Positions 25,865 to 34,115 of a stretch of DNA of 64,000 nt are shown here, piece by piece. Numbering within the stretch: the first letter of the stretch is position 1; each line of letters opens with the position of its first letter. Source of the stretch: ZC4RG35 sp964571765 (GTDB taxonomy: Bacteria > Actinomycetota > Acidimicrobiia > Spongiisociales > ZC4RG35); NCBI GenBank assembly GCA_964571765.1, contig CAZNDH010000003.1, forward strand, positions 76,998-140,997, written 5' to 3'. Below the pieces are notes generated by a model. The model had not been told where the DNA came from, searched no databases, and worked only from the letters and a program-made list of their open reading frames with translations. The translations under genes and the position numbers were made by a program.

Positions 25865-26889
25865 GCGAAACGCCCGGCCCGGTGTGGTCAGGCCCCCACC
25901 TCTACCTGGAGGGTGTGGGGCAGGCCGCGGTCTACGACCCGGGTACCGGCCCCGATCGGTTCACCAGGGCGCGCAGCTGGCTCGAAGGCACCGGAAGACA
26001 GATCGGATTCGCCTCGTTCACCTTCGACCCATCCGACCCGGGCTCGGTCGTTCTGGCTCCTGAACGGGTGGTCGACTCCCCAGCCGCCCCGGCGAGTGGG
26101 ACCCTACCCGGGGGAGTCCTCGTCGACGACGGGCGGGTGGTGTGGGCGAAAGGCTTCGACTCGGCGGTGGAATCCCTCGAGGCAGGCAGGGTCGACAAGG
26201 TGGTCCTGGCCCGTCAGGCGCGGGTTGAATTCTCCGCACCGGTGGACTCCCGAACCGTGCTCTCCAGGCTGATCACCGGCAACCCCTCCACCTACTCTTT
26301 TCTCATCGAAGGCCTGGTCGGAGCCAGCCCCGAGCTCCTGGTCTCCCTGGACGGTGAGAGTGTCAGCTCGCTTGTCCTCGCCGGAACCTCACCGGGCGCC
26401 GAAGGCCTCACCAACGAGAAGAACACCATCGAGCACGACCTGGCCGCCGGATCGGTGGAGTCCGGACTGCGCCATCACACCACCGGTCTGGTGGCGGAGC
26501 GCTCGGTTCTCCGCTTCGGGAAGATCAGCCATCTGGGAACCAGCTTCTCGGCCAAGGCGATTCCAGGGGTGGGGGTGCTGGACCTGCTCGAGTCTCTCCA
26601 TCCCACCGCGGCCGTGGCCGGCGTTCCCACCACCAGCGCCCTGAGGCTCATCCGCCAGATTGAGCCCCCCCGGGGCAGATACGCCGGGCCGCTCGGCTGG
26701 TTCGACCGCGACGGCAATGGCGAGTTCACCCTCGCCCTCCGCTGTGGGCTCATCGAAGGCCGGGTGGCGACCCTCTACTCGGGGGGCGGTCTGGTCGCCG
26801 GATCGGACCTCGACGAGGAGTGGGATGAGACCCGTCTGAAGCTGGGACCGATGTGGACTGCGCTAGGACTCGACGACCTCGACGGCTGA
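25861..26889 (+). CDS. menF: Isochorismate synthase, menaquinone type
   Basis: Converts chorismate to isochorismate, the entry step of menaquinone synthesis. 342 residues, shorter than EntC/MenF because the N-terminal region is reduced. Chorismate-binding-domain motifs: KVVLARQARVEF, a GASPELLVSL block, VLAGTSPGAEG, and the C-terminal LYSGGGLVAGSDLDEEWDET. An enterobactin or salicylate role is not excluded by sequence, but menD lies convergently and overlaps by 27 nt, which favours menaquinone. Start ATG overlaps the murI stop. Confidence 0.9.
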   Translation: MSETPGPVWSGPHLYLEGVGQAAVYDPGTGPDRFTRARSWLEGTGRQIGFASFTFDPSDPGSVVLAPERVVDSPAAPASGTLPGGVLVDDGRVVWAKGFDSAVESLEAGRVDKVVLARQARVEFSAPVDSRTVLSRLITGNPSTYSFLIEGLVGASPELLVSLDGESVSSLVLAGTSPGAEGLTNEKNTIEHDLAAGSVESGLRHHTTGLVAERSVLRFGKISHLGTSFSAKAIPGVGVLDLLESLHPTAAVAGVPTTSALRLIRQIEPPRGRYAGPLGWFDRDGNGEFTLALRCGLIEGRVATLYSGGGLVAGSDLDEEWDETRLKLGPMWTALGLDDLDG

Positions 26890-28554
26890 TCGACCGATCT
26901 CGTCCAGCCGGTGCCTCGTCTCGAGATCCGTCGCCCGGTCCACCGGCACCTCGACGATCGTTCGCCCACCTGTTGCCATGGCCTCGGCGACGGCGGCGCC
27001 GAGACGCTCCGGTTCGGCCACAGACCTGTGGGTGAGCCCGTGGAGCGCGGCCAGGTCGGCGATGCGCCGTCGGTGGGGGGTGACGAACAGCCGCTCGTAG
27101 AAGGGCGCGTGGCGGGCGAGGGGCAGCGAATCGAAGAGCCCGCCTCCACCGTTGTCGGCCACCACCACCACCAGATCGGAGACCTCCTCACCGAGGTACC
27201 CGTTCGAGTCGTGAAAGAGTCCCAGGTCCCCGCTGAAGGCGACCGTGCCGGGCATGGCGGTAGATACCCCGAGGGCGGTGGAGACGAACCCGTCGACACC
27301 GGAAGCTCCCCGGTTGGCCACCACCATCCCACTCCGCGTGAGGTGGGCGTCGACCTCCCTGATGGGCAGGGACGACCCAACGACCAGGCAGCTCCAATCG
27401 ACCCTGTCGAGCTCGGCTGCGATCCGGGCGCCACTGTTGGTCGTGGAGTCGGCGAGGAAGGCGGCCATGCCATCCCGAGCTGTGGTAGCCGCCAGGCGCC
27501 AACGGTCCACCCAGTCCCGGTCCTGGAGGGGCTGGATGCTCTCCAGTAGAGCCACGGGGTCACCGTCGAAACGAACCGTGGCATTGCCTCCCGGATCGAT
27601 GGGACGACCCCGAGGGTGAGCTCGGATCCTCTGTCCGGCCGAACCGAATAGACCTTCCAACCGGTCGGAGGGCCCGATGGCTCCCACGGCGAGCACCAAG
27701 TCGGGTGACAGAGCTCGGGGCACTCCTCCGGCGAGGAGATGGTGATAGCTATCGACAACATCCCCACCCCGAAGACCGGAGAGGGCTGTGGCCAGCACCG
27801 GCCAGCCGAGGAGGTGAGCAGCCGCCATCAGCCGGTCGCGGTCGTAGTCGCCGGCGCCGGCAATGATCAGGCCACGGCTCGTGGTTGATATGTCAGGCAG
27901 GGCGGCGGCCGTCGGCGTACCCCTCGGGGGATCGTGCCAGGGCAGCCCATCAGAACGGCCCTCGACGGGATGGATGAAAGGCTCCCAACGGGTGCGTCCG
28001 TCGTCGCTGACCGGAACTGTAGGCTCGCGAAAGGCCACGTTGAGGTGGACCGGGCCGGGAAGGGCGGTGTCGCCCCGCGACGCGGACAGGGCGGCGCACA
28101 CCGTCGACCGCCAGCGATCGTTGCCGTCTTCGCCTTCAGGAGCCGGGATGTCGCAGAAGCGCCTGACCCGGGCGCCGAACATCTCGACCTGGTCGATGGC
28201 CTGATTGGCGCCCACCCCCCTCAGCTCGGAAGGGCGGTCCGCCGAGACCAGGACCAAGGGAGTCAGCGACATATCGGCCTCCACCACCGCCGGATACCAG
28301 TTGGCAGGGGCGGTTCCGGAGGTGGACACCACCGCCGCCGGCGTCCCCGTCGCCTTGGCCCGGCCCAGGGCCCAGAATGCCGCCGACCTCTCGTCGATGA
28401 CCACCACGGTGTCGACCTGGGGATGACCGGCGGCGGCGATGGCCAGGGCCGCCGATCGCGACCCCGGGGATATCACCACCATCTCCACCCCGTTGCGGGC
28501 CATCTCATCGATGACGACTTCGGCCAGGGCGGTGCTTGGGTTGGGTCTGGTCAC
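26863..28554 (-). CDS. menD: 2-succinyl-5-enolpyruvyl-6-hydroxy-3-cyclohexene-1-carboxylate synthase
   Basis: ThDP enzyme that adds 2-oxoglutarate-derived succinyl semialdehyde to isochorismate. 563 residues with the expected N-terminal ISPGSRSAALAIAAA, the ThDP-activating Glu in VIDERSAAFWALG, TSGTAPANWYPAVVEA and the C-terminal GDLGLFHDSNGYLG with ThDP/Mg-binding residues and NNGGGGLFDSLP. The start is GTG at 28554, overlapping the menC stop as GTGA. It ends inside the convergent menF gene. Confidence 0.94.
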   Translation of the reverse strand: MTRPNPSTALAEVVIDEMARNGVEMVVISPGSRSAALAIAAAGHPQVDTVVVIDERSAAFWALGRAKATGTPAAVVSTSGTAPANWYPAVVEADMSLTPLVLVSADRPSELRGVGANQAIDQVEMFGARVRRFCDIPAPEGEDGNDRWRSTVCAALSASRGDTALPGPVHLNVAFREPTVPVSDDGRTRWEPFIHPVEGRSDGLPWHDPPRGTPTAAALPDISTTSRGLIIAGAGDYDRDRLMAAAHLLGWPVLATALSGLRGGDVVDSYHHLLAGGVPRALSPDLVLAVGAIGPSDRLEGLFGSAGQRIRAHPRGRPIDPGGNATVRFDGDPVALLESIQPLQDRDWVDRWRLAATTARDGMAAFLADSTTNSGARIAAELDRVDWSCLVVGSSLPIREVDAHLTRSGMVVANRGASGVDGFVSTALGVSTAMPGTVAFSGDLGLFHDSNGYLGEEVSDLVVVVADNGGGGLFDSLPLARHAPFYERLFVTPHRRRIADLAALHGLTHRSVAEPERLGAAVAEAMATGGRTIVEVPVDRATDLETRHRLDEIGRSAVEVVES

Positions 28555-29507
28555 GTCAGCACTTCAGCGGCGGCGCGCAGACGGCGGAGCAGGAGGGCGG
28601 CCACGTCCCTGGGCGGACGCCAGCGCTCCAGTAGCTCCGGTTCCGGCTCGGGTCTCCTCACCTCGAGCAGGCCATGATTGGGGAGCAGCGGGTCGGCAGT
28701 GGGGTCTCCCCCGAGCAGGGATACCGTCCCCAGGCCGAAGGCATAAGGGGACTCGATCAGCGAGGCGGCGAGAAGCCCACCGTACATCCCCACCGAGGTC
28801 TCCAGAGCCGAAGAGACCACTACCGGGACCCCGGCCCTCCCCGCCAGGTCGACCACCCGCGAGACCCCACCCATCGGCTGGACCTTGAGCACCACGATGT
28901 CGGCCCCTCCCTCTTCGATCACCCGGAGCGGGTGCGGGCTCTGACGCACCAGCTCATCGGCGGCGAGGGGGATGTCAATCCGGCGACGCAGCTCCCGCAT
29001 GTCCTCGAAGGTGGCCACCGGCTGTTCGACGTACTCGAGGCGGTGGCCCTCGAGGGCCCTGAGCCGGTTGGTGGCCGTCTCCAAGTCCCAGGAGGCGTTG
29101 ACGTCCACCCTGATCCGGCCCTCCTCGCCGAGGACTTCCCTCACCGCTTCGATCCGTGCCAGATCGCTGATCTCGTCATCTCCCGGATCGGCGATCTTGA
29201 CCTTGGCGGTGGTCGCACCCGAAGCCTCGACCAGGCGGGCGGCCGTGCCCGGGTCTACGGCGGGAACCGTCACGTTGACAGACACAACTTCCCGCCCGGG
29301 ATCGGGGAGTTCACCGCAGGCCAGTTCCAGCGCAGCCGCCAGCCACTTCGTGGTCACCCGGGGCGGGTAGTCGGGGAACGGCGAGAACTCGCCCCATCCC
29401 GACGGCCCCCTGATCAGCACAGCCTCCCGATGGTCAACCCTGCGGAAGCGGTGCAGCATCGGAATCCGCACCGGGTAGAGATCGAGGGCCTCCAGGGCGC
29501 CCTTCAC
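28551..29507 (-). CDS. menC: o-Succinylbenzoate synthase
   Basis: Enolase-superfamily enzyme that dehydrates SHCHC to o-succinylbenzoate. 318 residues. The catalytic Lys pair starts with KVKIAD, metal ligands are in RVDVNASWD, EYVEQPV and LAADE, and the second Lys is in VVLKVQPMGG. The start is GTG 29507, overlapping the upstream cytochrome stop as GTGA. The order manC - cytochrome c - menC - menD with 4-nt overlaps throughout indicates a single transcript. Confidence 0.92.
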   Translation of the reverse strand: MKGALEALDLYPVRIPMLHRFRRVDHREAVLIRGPSGWGEFSPFPDYPPRVTTKWLAAALELACGELPDPGREVVSVNVTVPAVDPGTAARLVEASGATTAKVKIADPGDDEISDLARIEAVREVLGEEGRIRVDVNASWDLETATNRLRALEGHRLEYVEQPVATFEDMRELRRRIDIPLAADELVRQSPHPLRVIEEGGADIVVLKVQPMGGVSRVVDLAGRAGVPVVVSSALETSVGMYGGLLAASLIESPYAFGLGTVSLLGGDPTADPLLPNHGLLEVRRPEPEPELLERWRPPRDVAALLLRRLRAAAEVLT

Positions 29508-29827
29508 GCTTCCTGTACCTCCCGGATGTAGACGACCAGACGGGTGAGTTGGTCCTGGTCGAGACTGGATGAGAACGAGGGCATCCTCCCCCGGCCTCGC
29601 ATTATCGCCACCTCGAGGAAGGTGTCGGGATGGTCTGCCGAAGGCGAGCCTGGCCCCAGGGGCGGCCCGATGCCTCCGGAGAGGTCGGCACCGTGACAGT
29701 TGGCGCAGAGGAGGGTGTAGATCTCCGCTCCGTCGGCGTCGGCCGGAGGACGACTCACCCCACAGGCAGCGAGGGTCGCCGATACGGCCATGATGGCGAA
29801 GAGACGCCAGGTCACAGTCGACGTCAC
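29504..29827 (-). CDS. Small c-type cytochrome lipoprotein
   Basis: 107 residues. A signal sequence ends in lipobox LAAC (Cys22), then one haem site CANCH (41-45) and the probable axial Met82 in GRMPSF, with PPLGPG between them as in cytochrome c6/c555-like domains. It would be anchored to the outer face of the membrane and carry electrons, plausibly for a menaquinol-dependent chain because menC and menD are directly downstream in the same overlapping operon. GTG at 29827 overlaps the manC stop. A c-type haem needs a maturation system that is not in the window. Confidence 0.88.
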   Translation of the reverse strand: MTSTVTWRLFAIMAVSATLAACGVSRPPADADGAEIYTLLCANCHGADLSGGIGPPLGPGSPSADHPDTFLEVAIMRGRGRMPSFSSSLDQDQLTRLVVYIREVQEA

Positions 29828-30858
29828 CCCCCGGCGGCCCGCTCGGCGAGGCCTCTAACCTCCTGGGCCCGGTCGAGCGGAACCACCAGAACCGCATCGG
29901 GAGTCTCCACGACGACCACTTCCGACATGCCTGAGACGGCGACCACTCGGGATGTGGCCACCACGAGGGAGCCGTCAACGTCATCGAGGATCACTCGTCC
30001 TCTGGTCACGTTGCCCCGCTCATCGCGAGGGAGGCGCTGGTGGAGCGAGCGGTAGGCACCGATATCGTCCCAACCGACGTCGATGGGAACTACCAGCGCC
30101 GAGTCGATTCTCTCCATCACCGCATGGTCGAATGAGATCGACTCCACCAGGGTGAAGCCGGGATCTAGGTGAACCACTCCACCCCGTGTCTCGGGGAGTG
30201 AGGATCTGACCCCCTCCAACACCCGGGGACAGGTCTGGCTCATGGCATCGACAATGGCTCCGGCCCGGGCGACGAACATCCCCGAGTTCCACAGGTGCCT
30301 CCCGTCGGTGGCCAAGCGCTCGGCCTCCTCGAGCCCGGGCTTCTCCTTGAAACGGGACACCTGGAAGGCGTCCCCAATGGGGTCGCCGATCTCGATGTAC
30401 CCGTAGCCGGTGTCAGGTCTGCTCGGTTCGACACCAAAGGCAATGATGGCGGCGGAAGTGGCGAGGTCGGTCGCCACGGCAACATGCTCTCTGAAACGGT
30501 CGGGCTCTGAGATGAGGTGGTCAGAGGGGAGGATGACGATGATGTCGCTCCCATCGGCGACCAGTGCGGCCGCGGCCACCGCCGGTGCGGTGTTCCTTCC
30601 CCTGGGCTCAACCACTACCACCGCATCATCGATCCCCATCCTCGCCAGCTCCGACTCCACCAGGGCGAGGTGCTCCGCTCCGGACACGACGATCGGACCG
30701 ACACGACCCGCAAGACCGTCGAGCCTCTCCAAGGTCGCGGCGAACAGGGTGCCCCCTTCCGGGACCAGGTCGACGAACTGCTTGGGCACCTCACGGGTGG
30801 AAAGGGGCCACAAGCGGGTCCCCGAGCCACCGGAGAGGATCACCGGTCGAATTGACAC
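29824..30858 (-). CDS. manC: Mannose-1-phosphate guanylyltransferase
   Basis: Makes GDP-mannose from mannose-1-phosphate and GTP. 344 residues, nucleotidyltransferase domain only, without the C-terminal phosphomannose isomerase domain of the bifunctional form. Motifs: LSGGSGTRLWPLS, the PKQF box in REVPKQFVDL, LPSDHLI and a FKEKPG block. GTG 30858 is chosen because TACCCT lies exactly 7 nt upstream on its strand; a longer frame would cross the divergent promoter. GDP-mannose is the donor for the mannosylglycerate synthase at 46414 and for glycan or lipoprotein mannosylation. Confidence 0.93.
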   Translation of the reverse strand: MSIRPVILSGGSGTRLWPLSTREVPKQFVDLVPEGGTLFAATLERLDGLAGRVGPIVVSGAEHLALVESELARMGIDDAVVVVEPRGRNTAPAVAAAALVADGSDIIVILPSDHLISEPDRFREHVAVATDLATSAAIIAFGVEPSRPDTGYGYIEIGDPIGDAFQVSRFKEKPGLEEAERLATDGRHLWNSGMFVARAGAIVDAMSQTCPRVLEGVRSSLPETRGGVVHLDPGFTLVESISFDHAVMERIDSALVVPIDVGWDDIGAYRSLHQRLPRDERGNVTRGRVILDDVDGSLVVATSRVVAVSGMSEVVVVETPDAVLVVPLDRAQEVRGLAERAAGG

Positions 30859-30865
30859 CGCTCGG

Positions 30866-30875
30866 AGGGTACCGT
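30866..30875. promoter_or_regulatory. Bidirectional -10 sharing one TA step (manC / ABC exporter)
   Basis: In AGGGTACCGT the plus strand reads TACCGT (30870-30875), 8 nt before ATG 30884, and the minus strand reads TACCCT (30871-30866), 7 nt before GTG 30858. Both hexamers use the same T-A step at 30870-30871. The two starts are 26 nt apart, so both mRNAs would be leaderless and the two promoters cannot melt independently. Confidence 0.5.
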
Positions 30876-30883
30876 CGCCCGGG

Positions 30884-31783
30884 ATGGCACAAGCGATCCT
30901 GGTCGAAGGGCTGGTCAAGGCCTATGGGGATAACCTGGCCGTCGCCGGGGTCGACCTCACCGTCGACGAGGGCGAGGTATTCGCCATCCTCGGTCCCAAC
31001 GGCGCCGGCAAGACAACAATCGTCGAGATCCTCGAAGGCCATCGCACCGCCAGCTCCGGCTCGGTCGCCGTGCTCGGCATGGACCCACGTGAGGGTGGTG
31101 GGCGTTACCGTGACCGGATCGGCATCGTCCTCCAGGCCACCGCCATCGAGCCCGAGCTCACCGTGACCGAAGCCCTCGACCTCTATGGGGGGATGTACTC
31201 GAGGAGAAGGCCCACCGCCGGGCTCATCGAGCTGGTTGGCCTGGAAGGCAAGGCACGCGCCAGGGTCAAGACCTTATCCGGGGGCCAGCAACGGCGTCTC
31301 GAGCTGGCCCTGGGGCTGGTGGGTGACCCCGAGCTCGTCTTTCTCGACGAGCCCACCACCGGGTTCGATCCATCGGCGAGGAGGCAGGCCTGGGAAACGA
31401 TCGAGAGCCTGGCGGCTCTGGGGAAGACCATCCTCCTCACCACCCACTACATGGAGGAGGCCCAACGTCTCGCCGACCGGATCGCCATCATCGACGCCGG
31501 CCGGATCGTCGCCGAGGGCACTCCGCGGTCGCTGGTCAGCCGGTACCGGGGACGGTCGGTGATCCGTTTCGCACTCCCAGAAGGGGTCGCCCCCGGCGAC
31601 CTGCCGACACCACCCGACGTGACCTCAGACGGGGAGGTCGAATACCACACCGACACCCCGACCGCCCTGCTCCGCACCCTCACCGCATGGGCCGGGGGCC
31701 GCTTCGTCGAGTTGGAGGGCCTGACCGTGCACCGCTCCTCTCTCGAAGACGTCTATCTCGAGCTCACCCGGGAGGAGAATTGA
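30884..31783 (+). CDS. ABC-2 type exporter, ATP-binding subunit
   Basis: 299 residues. Walker A GPNGAGKTT, signature LSGGQQRRLELALG, Walker B LVFLDEPTTGFD and the switch His in LLTTHYMEEAQRL are all present. The C-terminal extension after about residue 220 is typical of the DrrA/CcmA drug or polymer exporters. The next gene, overlapping as TTGA, is its permease. The substrate is unknown. The position next to manC is probably only promoter sharing. Confidence 0.93.
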   Translation: MAQAILVEGLVKAYGDNLAVAGVDLTVDEGEVFAILGPNGAGKTTIVEILEGHRTASSGSVAVLGMDPREGGGRYRDRIGIVLQATAIEPELTVTEALDLYGGMYSRRRPTAGLIELVGLEGKARARVKTLSGGQQRRLELALGLVGDPELVFLDEPTTGFDPSARRQAWETIESLAALGKTILLTTHYMEEAQRLADRIAIIDAGRIVAEGTPRSLVSRYRGRSVIRFALPEGVAPGDLPTPPDVTSDGEVEYHTDTPTALLRTLTAWAGGRFVELEGLTVHRSSLEDVYLELTREEN

Positions 31784-32595
31784 GCAGGCAGCGACCCACC
31801 AGCGCCCTGATTCGGGATCAGATCCGATACCAGAACAGGATATTCTGGCGAACCCCGATCGCCGCATTCTTCACCCTGGCCTTCCCGGTACTGCTCCTCG
31901 TGCTTTTCGGTGCCTTGTTCGGCAACCAGCCCGACACCGACTCCACCGCCGTCGTCCAGTACTTCGCCCCCAACCTGGCGGTGTTCGCCGCGGTGTCGGC
32001 GACCTTCACCAATCTGGGGATCGGCACTGCCATCGCCCGGGACAGGGGGATCCTCAAGCGGGTGCGAGGGACCCCGCTGCCTGCGTGGGTCTACATCGCG
32101 GGCAGGATCGGGTCGGCAGCCTACATCGCGGTGCTGGCGGTGGGGATGATGCTGGGGCTCGGCGTCGCGGTCTATGGGATCCGCCTGGACGTCGCCGGAA
32201 TCCCCGCGGCGCTCCTGGCCTTCCTCGCCGGGGTGTTCTGCTTCTCCGCCCTGGGCCTCATGGTGGCCTCTCTGGCGCCGAGCGGCGACTCGACACCGGC
32301 GATCACCAACGCCACGTTGCTCCCCCTGGCCTTCGTTTCCGACATCTTCATCCCGATGAGCAACCCCCCAAGGTGGATGGAGATCGTTGGTGACGTCTTT
32401 CCCCTCAAGCATTTCGCCGTCGCCTTCCGCGAGCCTCTGGCAGTCGGCTCACCGACGGAGATCCCCTGGCTCAGCCTCCTGGTCATGATGGCCTGGGGCG
32501 TTGGCGCCTTCCTGATCGCGTCGAGGACGTTCCGTTGGGACCCCAGGGAGAGAGGATCCGGCAGTCCGCGGAGAGCCAGGGTGACCGGCCGCTAG
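31780..32595 (+). CDS. ABC-2 type exporter, permease subunit
   Basis: 271 residues with six predicted membrane segments, among them AAFFTLAFPVLLLVLFGALF and YIAVLAVGMMLGLGVAVYG, and the ABC-2 signature region around SNPPRWMEIVGDVFPLKHFA. The start is TTG at 31780, overlapping the ATPase stop and preceded by GGAGGAG; this gives the normal N-terminus with a soluble lead-in before the first helix. It converges on the coiled-coil gene with a 4-nt overlap of stop codons (TAG/CTA). Confidence 0.9.
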   Translation: MSRQRPTSALIRDQIRYQNRIFWRTPIAAFFTLAFPVLLLVLFGALFGNQPDTDSTAVVQYFAPNLAVFAAVSATFTNLGIGTAIARDRGILKRVRGTPLPAWVYIAGRIGSAAYIAVLAVGMMLGLGVAVYGIRLDVAGIPAALLAFLAGVFCFSALGLMVASLAPSGDSTPAITNATLLPLAFVSDIFIPMSNPPRWMEIVGDVFPLKHFAVAFREPLAVGSPTEIPWLSLLVMMAWGVGAFLIASRTFRWDPRERGSGSPRRARVTGR

Positions 32596-34034
32596 TCGGT
32601 CGTCGAGATGGAGACGTAACCGCACTCGCGGCAAATCGACCGGGCGATGCCAAGTCCACCCGGGGCCTCGACGAACTCGTGCTCGTGTATCCGCCCGCCA
32701 CGGGTGAACGCCGACTTGACCGCACCCATGAAGCCCGCCTTCTCCCGAGTGGCCCCGGCCAACGCCGGTTCAGGCGCAGGCTGGGAAGACTCCCCCTCGT
32801 ATGACCCGAGATCCACCACCAGTTCCCTCGCCCCGTCGTCCTCCGCCTCGTCGGCCTGACCGTCCGATGGACCCGAGGTCCCCAGGACCTCCTCCGCCAT
32901 CCCCGGCTCAGCCTCCCCGTCGTCGGCTGCCTCGACCGGCCCTCCGGCCTCGATGCCGTCGGCCTCCCCCGGGACGCTTCGCTCGGTCTCGAGTCGCTCC
33001 TTTTCGACCCGTTCGGCCTCCAGCTGCTCCAACTCGAGTCTCCTGGCGTCGACCGCCTCCATCTCGGCCTGGGCGGCAGCGACCCGCTCTGCCTCGGCGC
33101 GCTCCATCTCCCGGCGGGCGTTCTCGACACGGGCCATCTCCTCCTTGAGGGCCAGGGCGCGTGCCTCGTCCTCGCCGGCGCGGGCACTCCGATCGATCTC
33201 CATCTTCTCGAGACGTTCCCGCTCCTTCTGGAGCTTCACCATCTCCGCCTTGAAGGTGGCGGCTCGCTCAGCCTCGATTCTGAGGTGCTCCGCCCGCTCC
33301 TCCTCTAAGCGAGCCATCTCCAGGCGGAACGCCTCGATACGCTGGGCGTCCCTCTCCTCGGCCTCGCGCCGCAACTCCTCCAGTCTGTGACGCTCACCCT
33401 CGAGCTGGGCCCTCTCCTCTGCGAGCTTGGCCCGCTCCTCGGCGAGCCGGCCCTCCTCGGCCCGGTGCGCCGTAGTCCGATCAGCCTCGGCCTTGTCGAC
33501 GGCCATGGGCGACATGACATCACCGCCGGTCTCCCCGACGTCTGAGATCGACTGGTCCGACTCGGTGACGATCGGCTCGGGCGACGACGTCATCGCCCGA
33601 GCCCCGGACGGTGCGCTCGGAGCGGACTCCGCCCGGCCCATGAAGCTGCGCCGCTCCACCTTGAGGTTGGCCTCCATCGCCGCCCTCAGCTCGGCCACCC
33701 GAGACGGTTTGACGCCCGATCGTGAGCTACGGACGGCAAAGCTCCGCTTCAGGGGTCCCAGCGAGTTGATCCGCGCCCAGACCTCGCCCATCTCCTCGAC
33801 CCCGCGGTAGGCGAAGTCCATGGGCTCGTCGGCGATGAAGGTGAGCTCTTCACCGTCGAGTTCGAGCTGGAACGCCGACGAGATGAGTCGGCGGGCGCGC
33901 ACATCGACCAGCGACCATCTCCCCAGGGACTCCCCGTCGAGCACCACCTCTATCTGCTTGTCTTCGACGAGGATGGTCGCCGGGATCCCCGGATGGTCGA
34001 CCTCGGGAATACGTATCTCGCCGGTGAATTTCAC
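32592..34034 (-). CDS. Coiled-coil protein with C-terminal HxH/CxxC knuckle, unknown function
   Basis: 480 residues, not recognised as a known family. Residues 1-95 form a compact beta-rich domain (ATILVEDKQIEVVLDGESLG, then FQLELDGEELTFIADEP) that could be PH-like. A low-complexity stretch (135-180) leads to a long charged coiled coil (about 186-355, rich in Glu, Arg, Ala). An acidic linker follows (356-425), a basic amphipathic segment (KAGFMGAVKSAFTRGG) and a terminal putative zinc site: His450, His452, Cys468, Cys471. The layout suggests a scaffold or cytoskeletal adaptor. GTG 34034 has AGGA 7-8 nt upstream. It lies downstream of gcvP in the same direction. Confidence 0.75.
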   Translation of the reverse strand: MKFTGEIRIPEVDHPGIPATILVEDKQIEVVLDGESLGRWSLVDVRARRLISSAFQLELDGEELTFIADEPMDFAYRGVEEMGEVWARINSLGPLKRSFAVRSSRSGVKPSRVAELRAAMEANLKVERRSFMGRAESAPSAPSGARAMTSSPEPIVTESDQSISDVGETGGDVMSPMAVDKAEADRTTAHRAEEGRLAEERAKLAEERAQLEGERHRLEELRREAEERDAQRIEAFRLEMARLEEERAEHLRIEAERAATFKAEMVKLQKERERLEKMEIDRSARAGEDEARALALKEEMARVENARREMERAEAERVAAAQAEMEAVDARRLELEQLEAERVEKERLETERSVPGEADGIEAGGPVEAADDGEAEPGMAEEVLGTSGPSDGQADEAEDDGARELVVDLGSYEGESSQPAPEPALAGATREKAGFMGAVKSAFTRGGRIHEHEFVEAPGGLGIARSICRECGYVSISTTD

Positions 34035-34102
34035 GGCGTCATCCTGGTTCGAGCCCCCGAATCCTGGTTTGTGGCCGCTAACGATCCCATTGCAGGAAGG
34101 AA

Positions 34103-34108
34103 TGTCAA
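34103..34108 (-). promoter_or_regulatory. Candidate -35 element (TTGACA) before the coiled-coil gene
   Basis: A perfect TTGACA on the minus strand in the 81-nt gap after gcvP. No good TANNNT hexamer lies 16-18 nt downstream, so this is a weak candidate. Confidence 0.2.
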
Positions 34109-34115
34109 GCTGGAT

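Noticed and set aside
32592..34034. Coiled-coil protein as a TolA- or IF2-like protein
   Set aside because: Glu/Arg/Ala-rich coiled coils give spurious likeness; no TolA membrane segment or GTPase motif is present.
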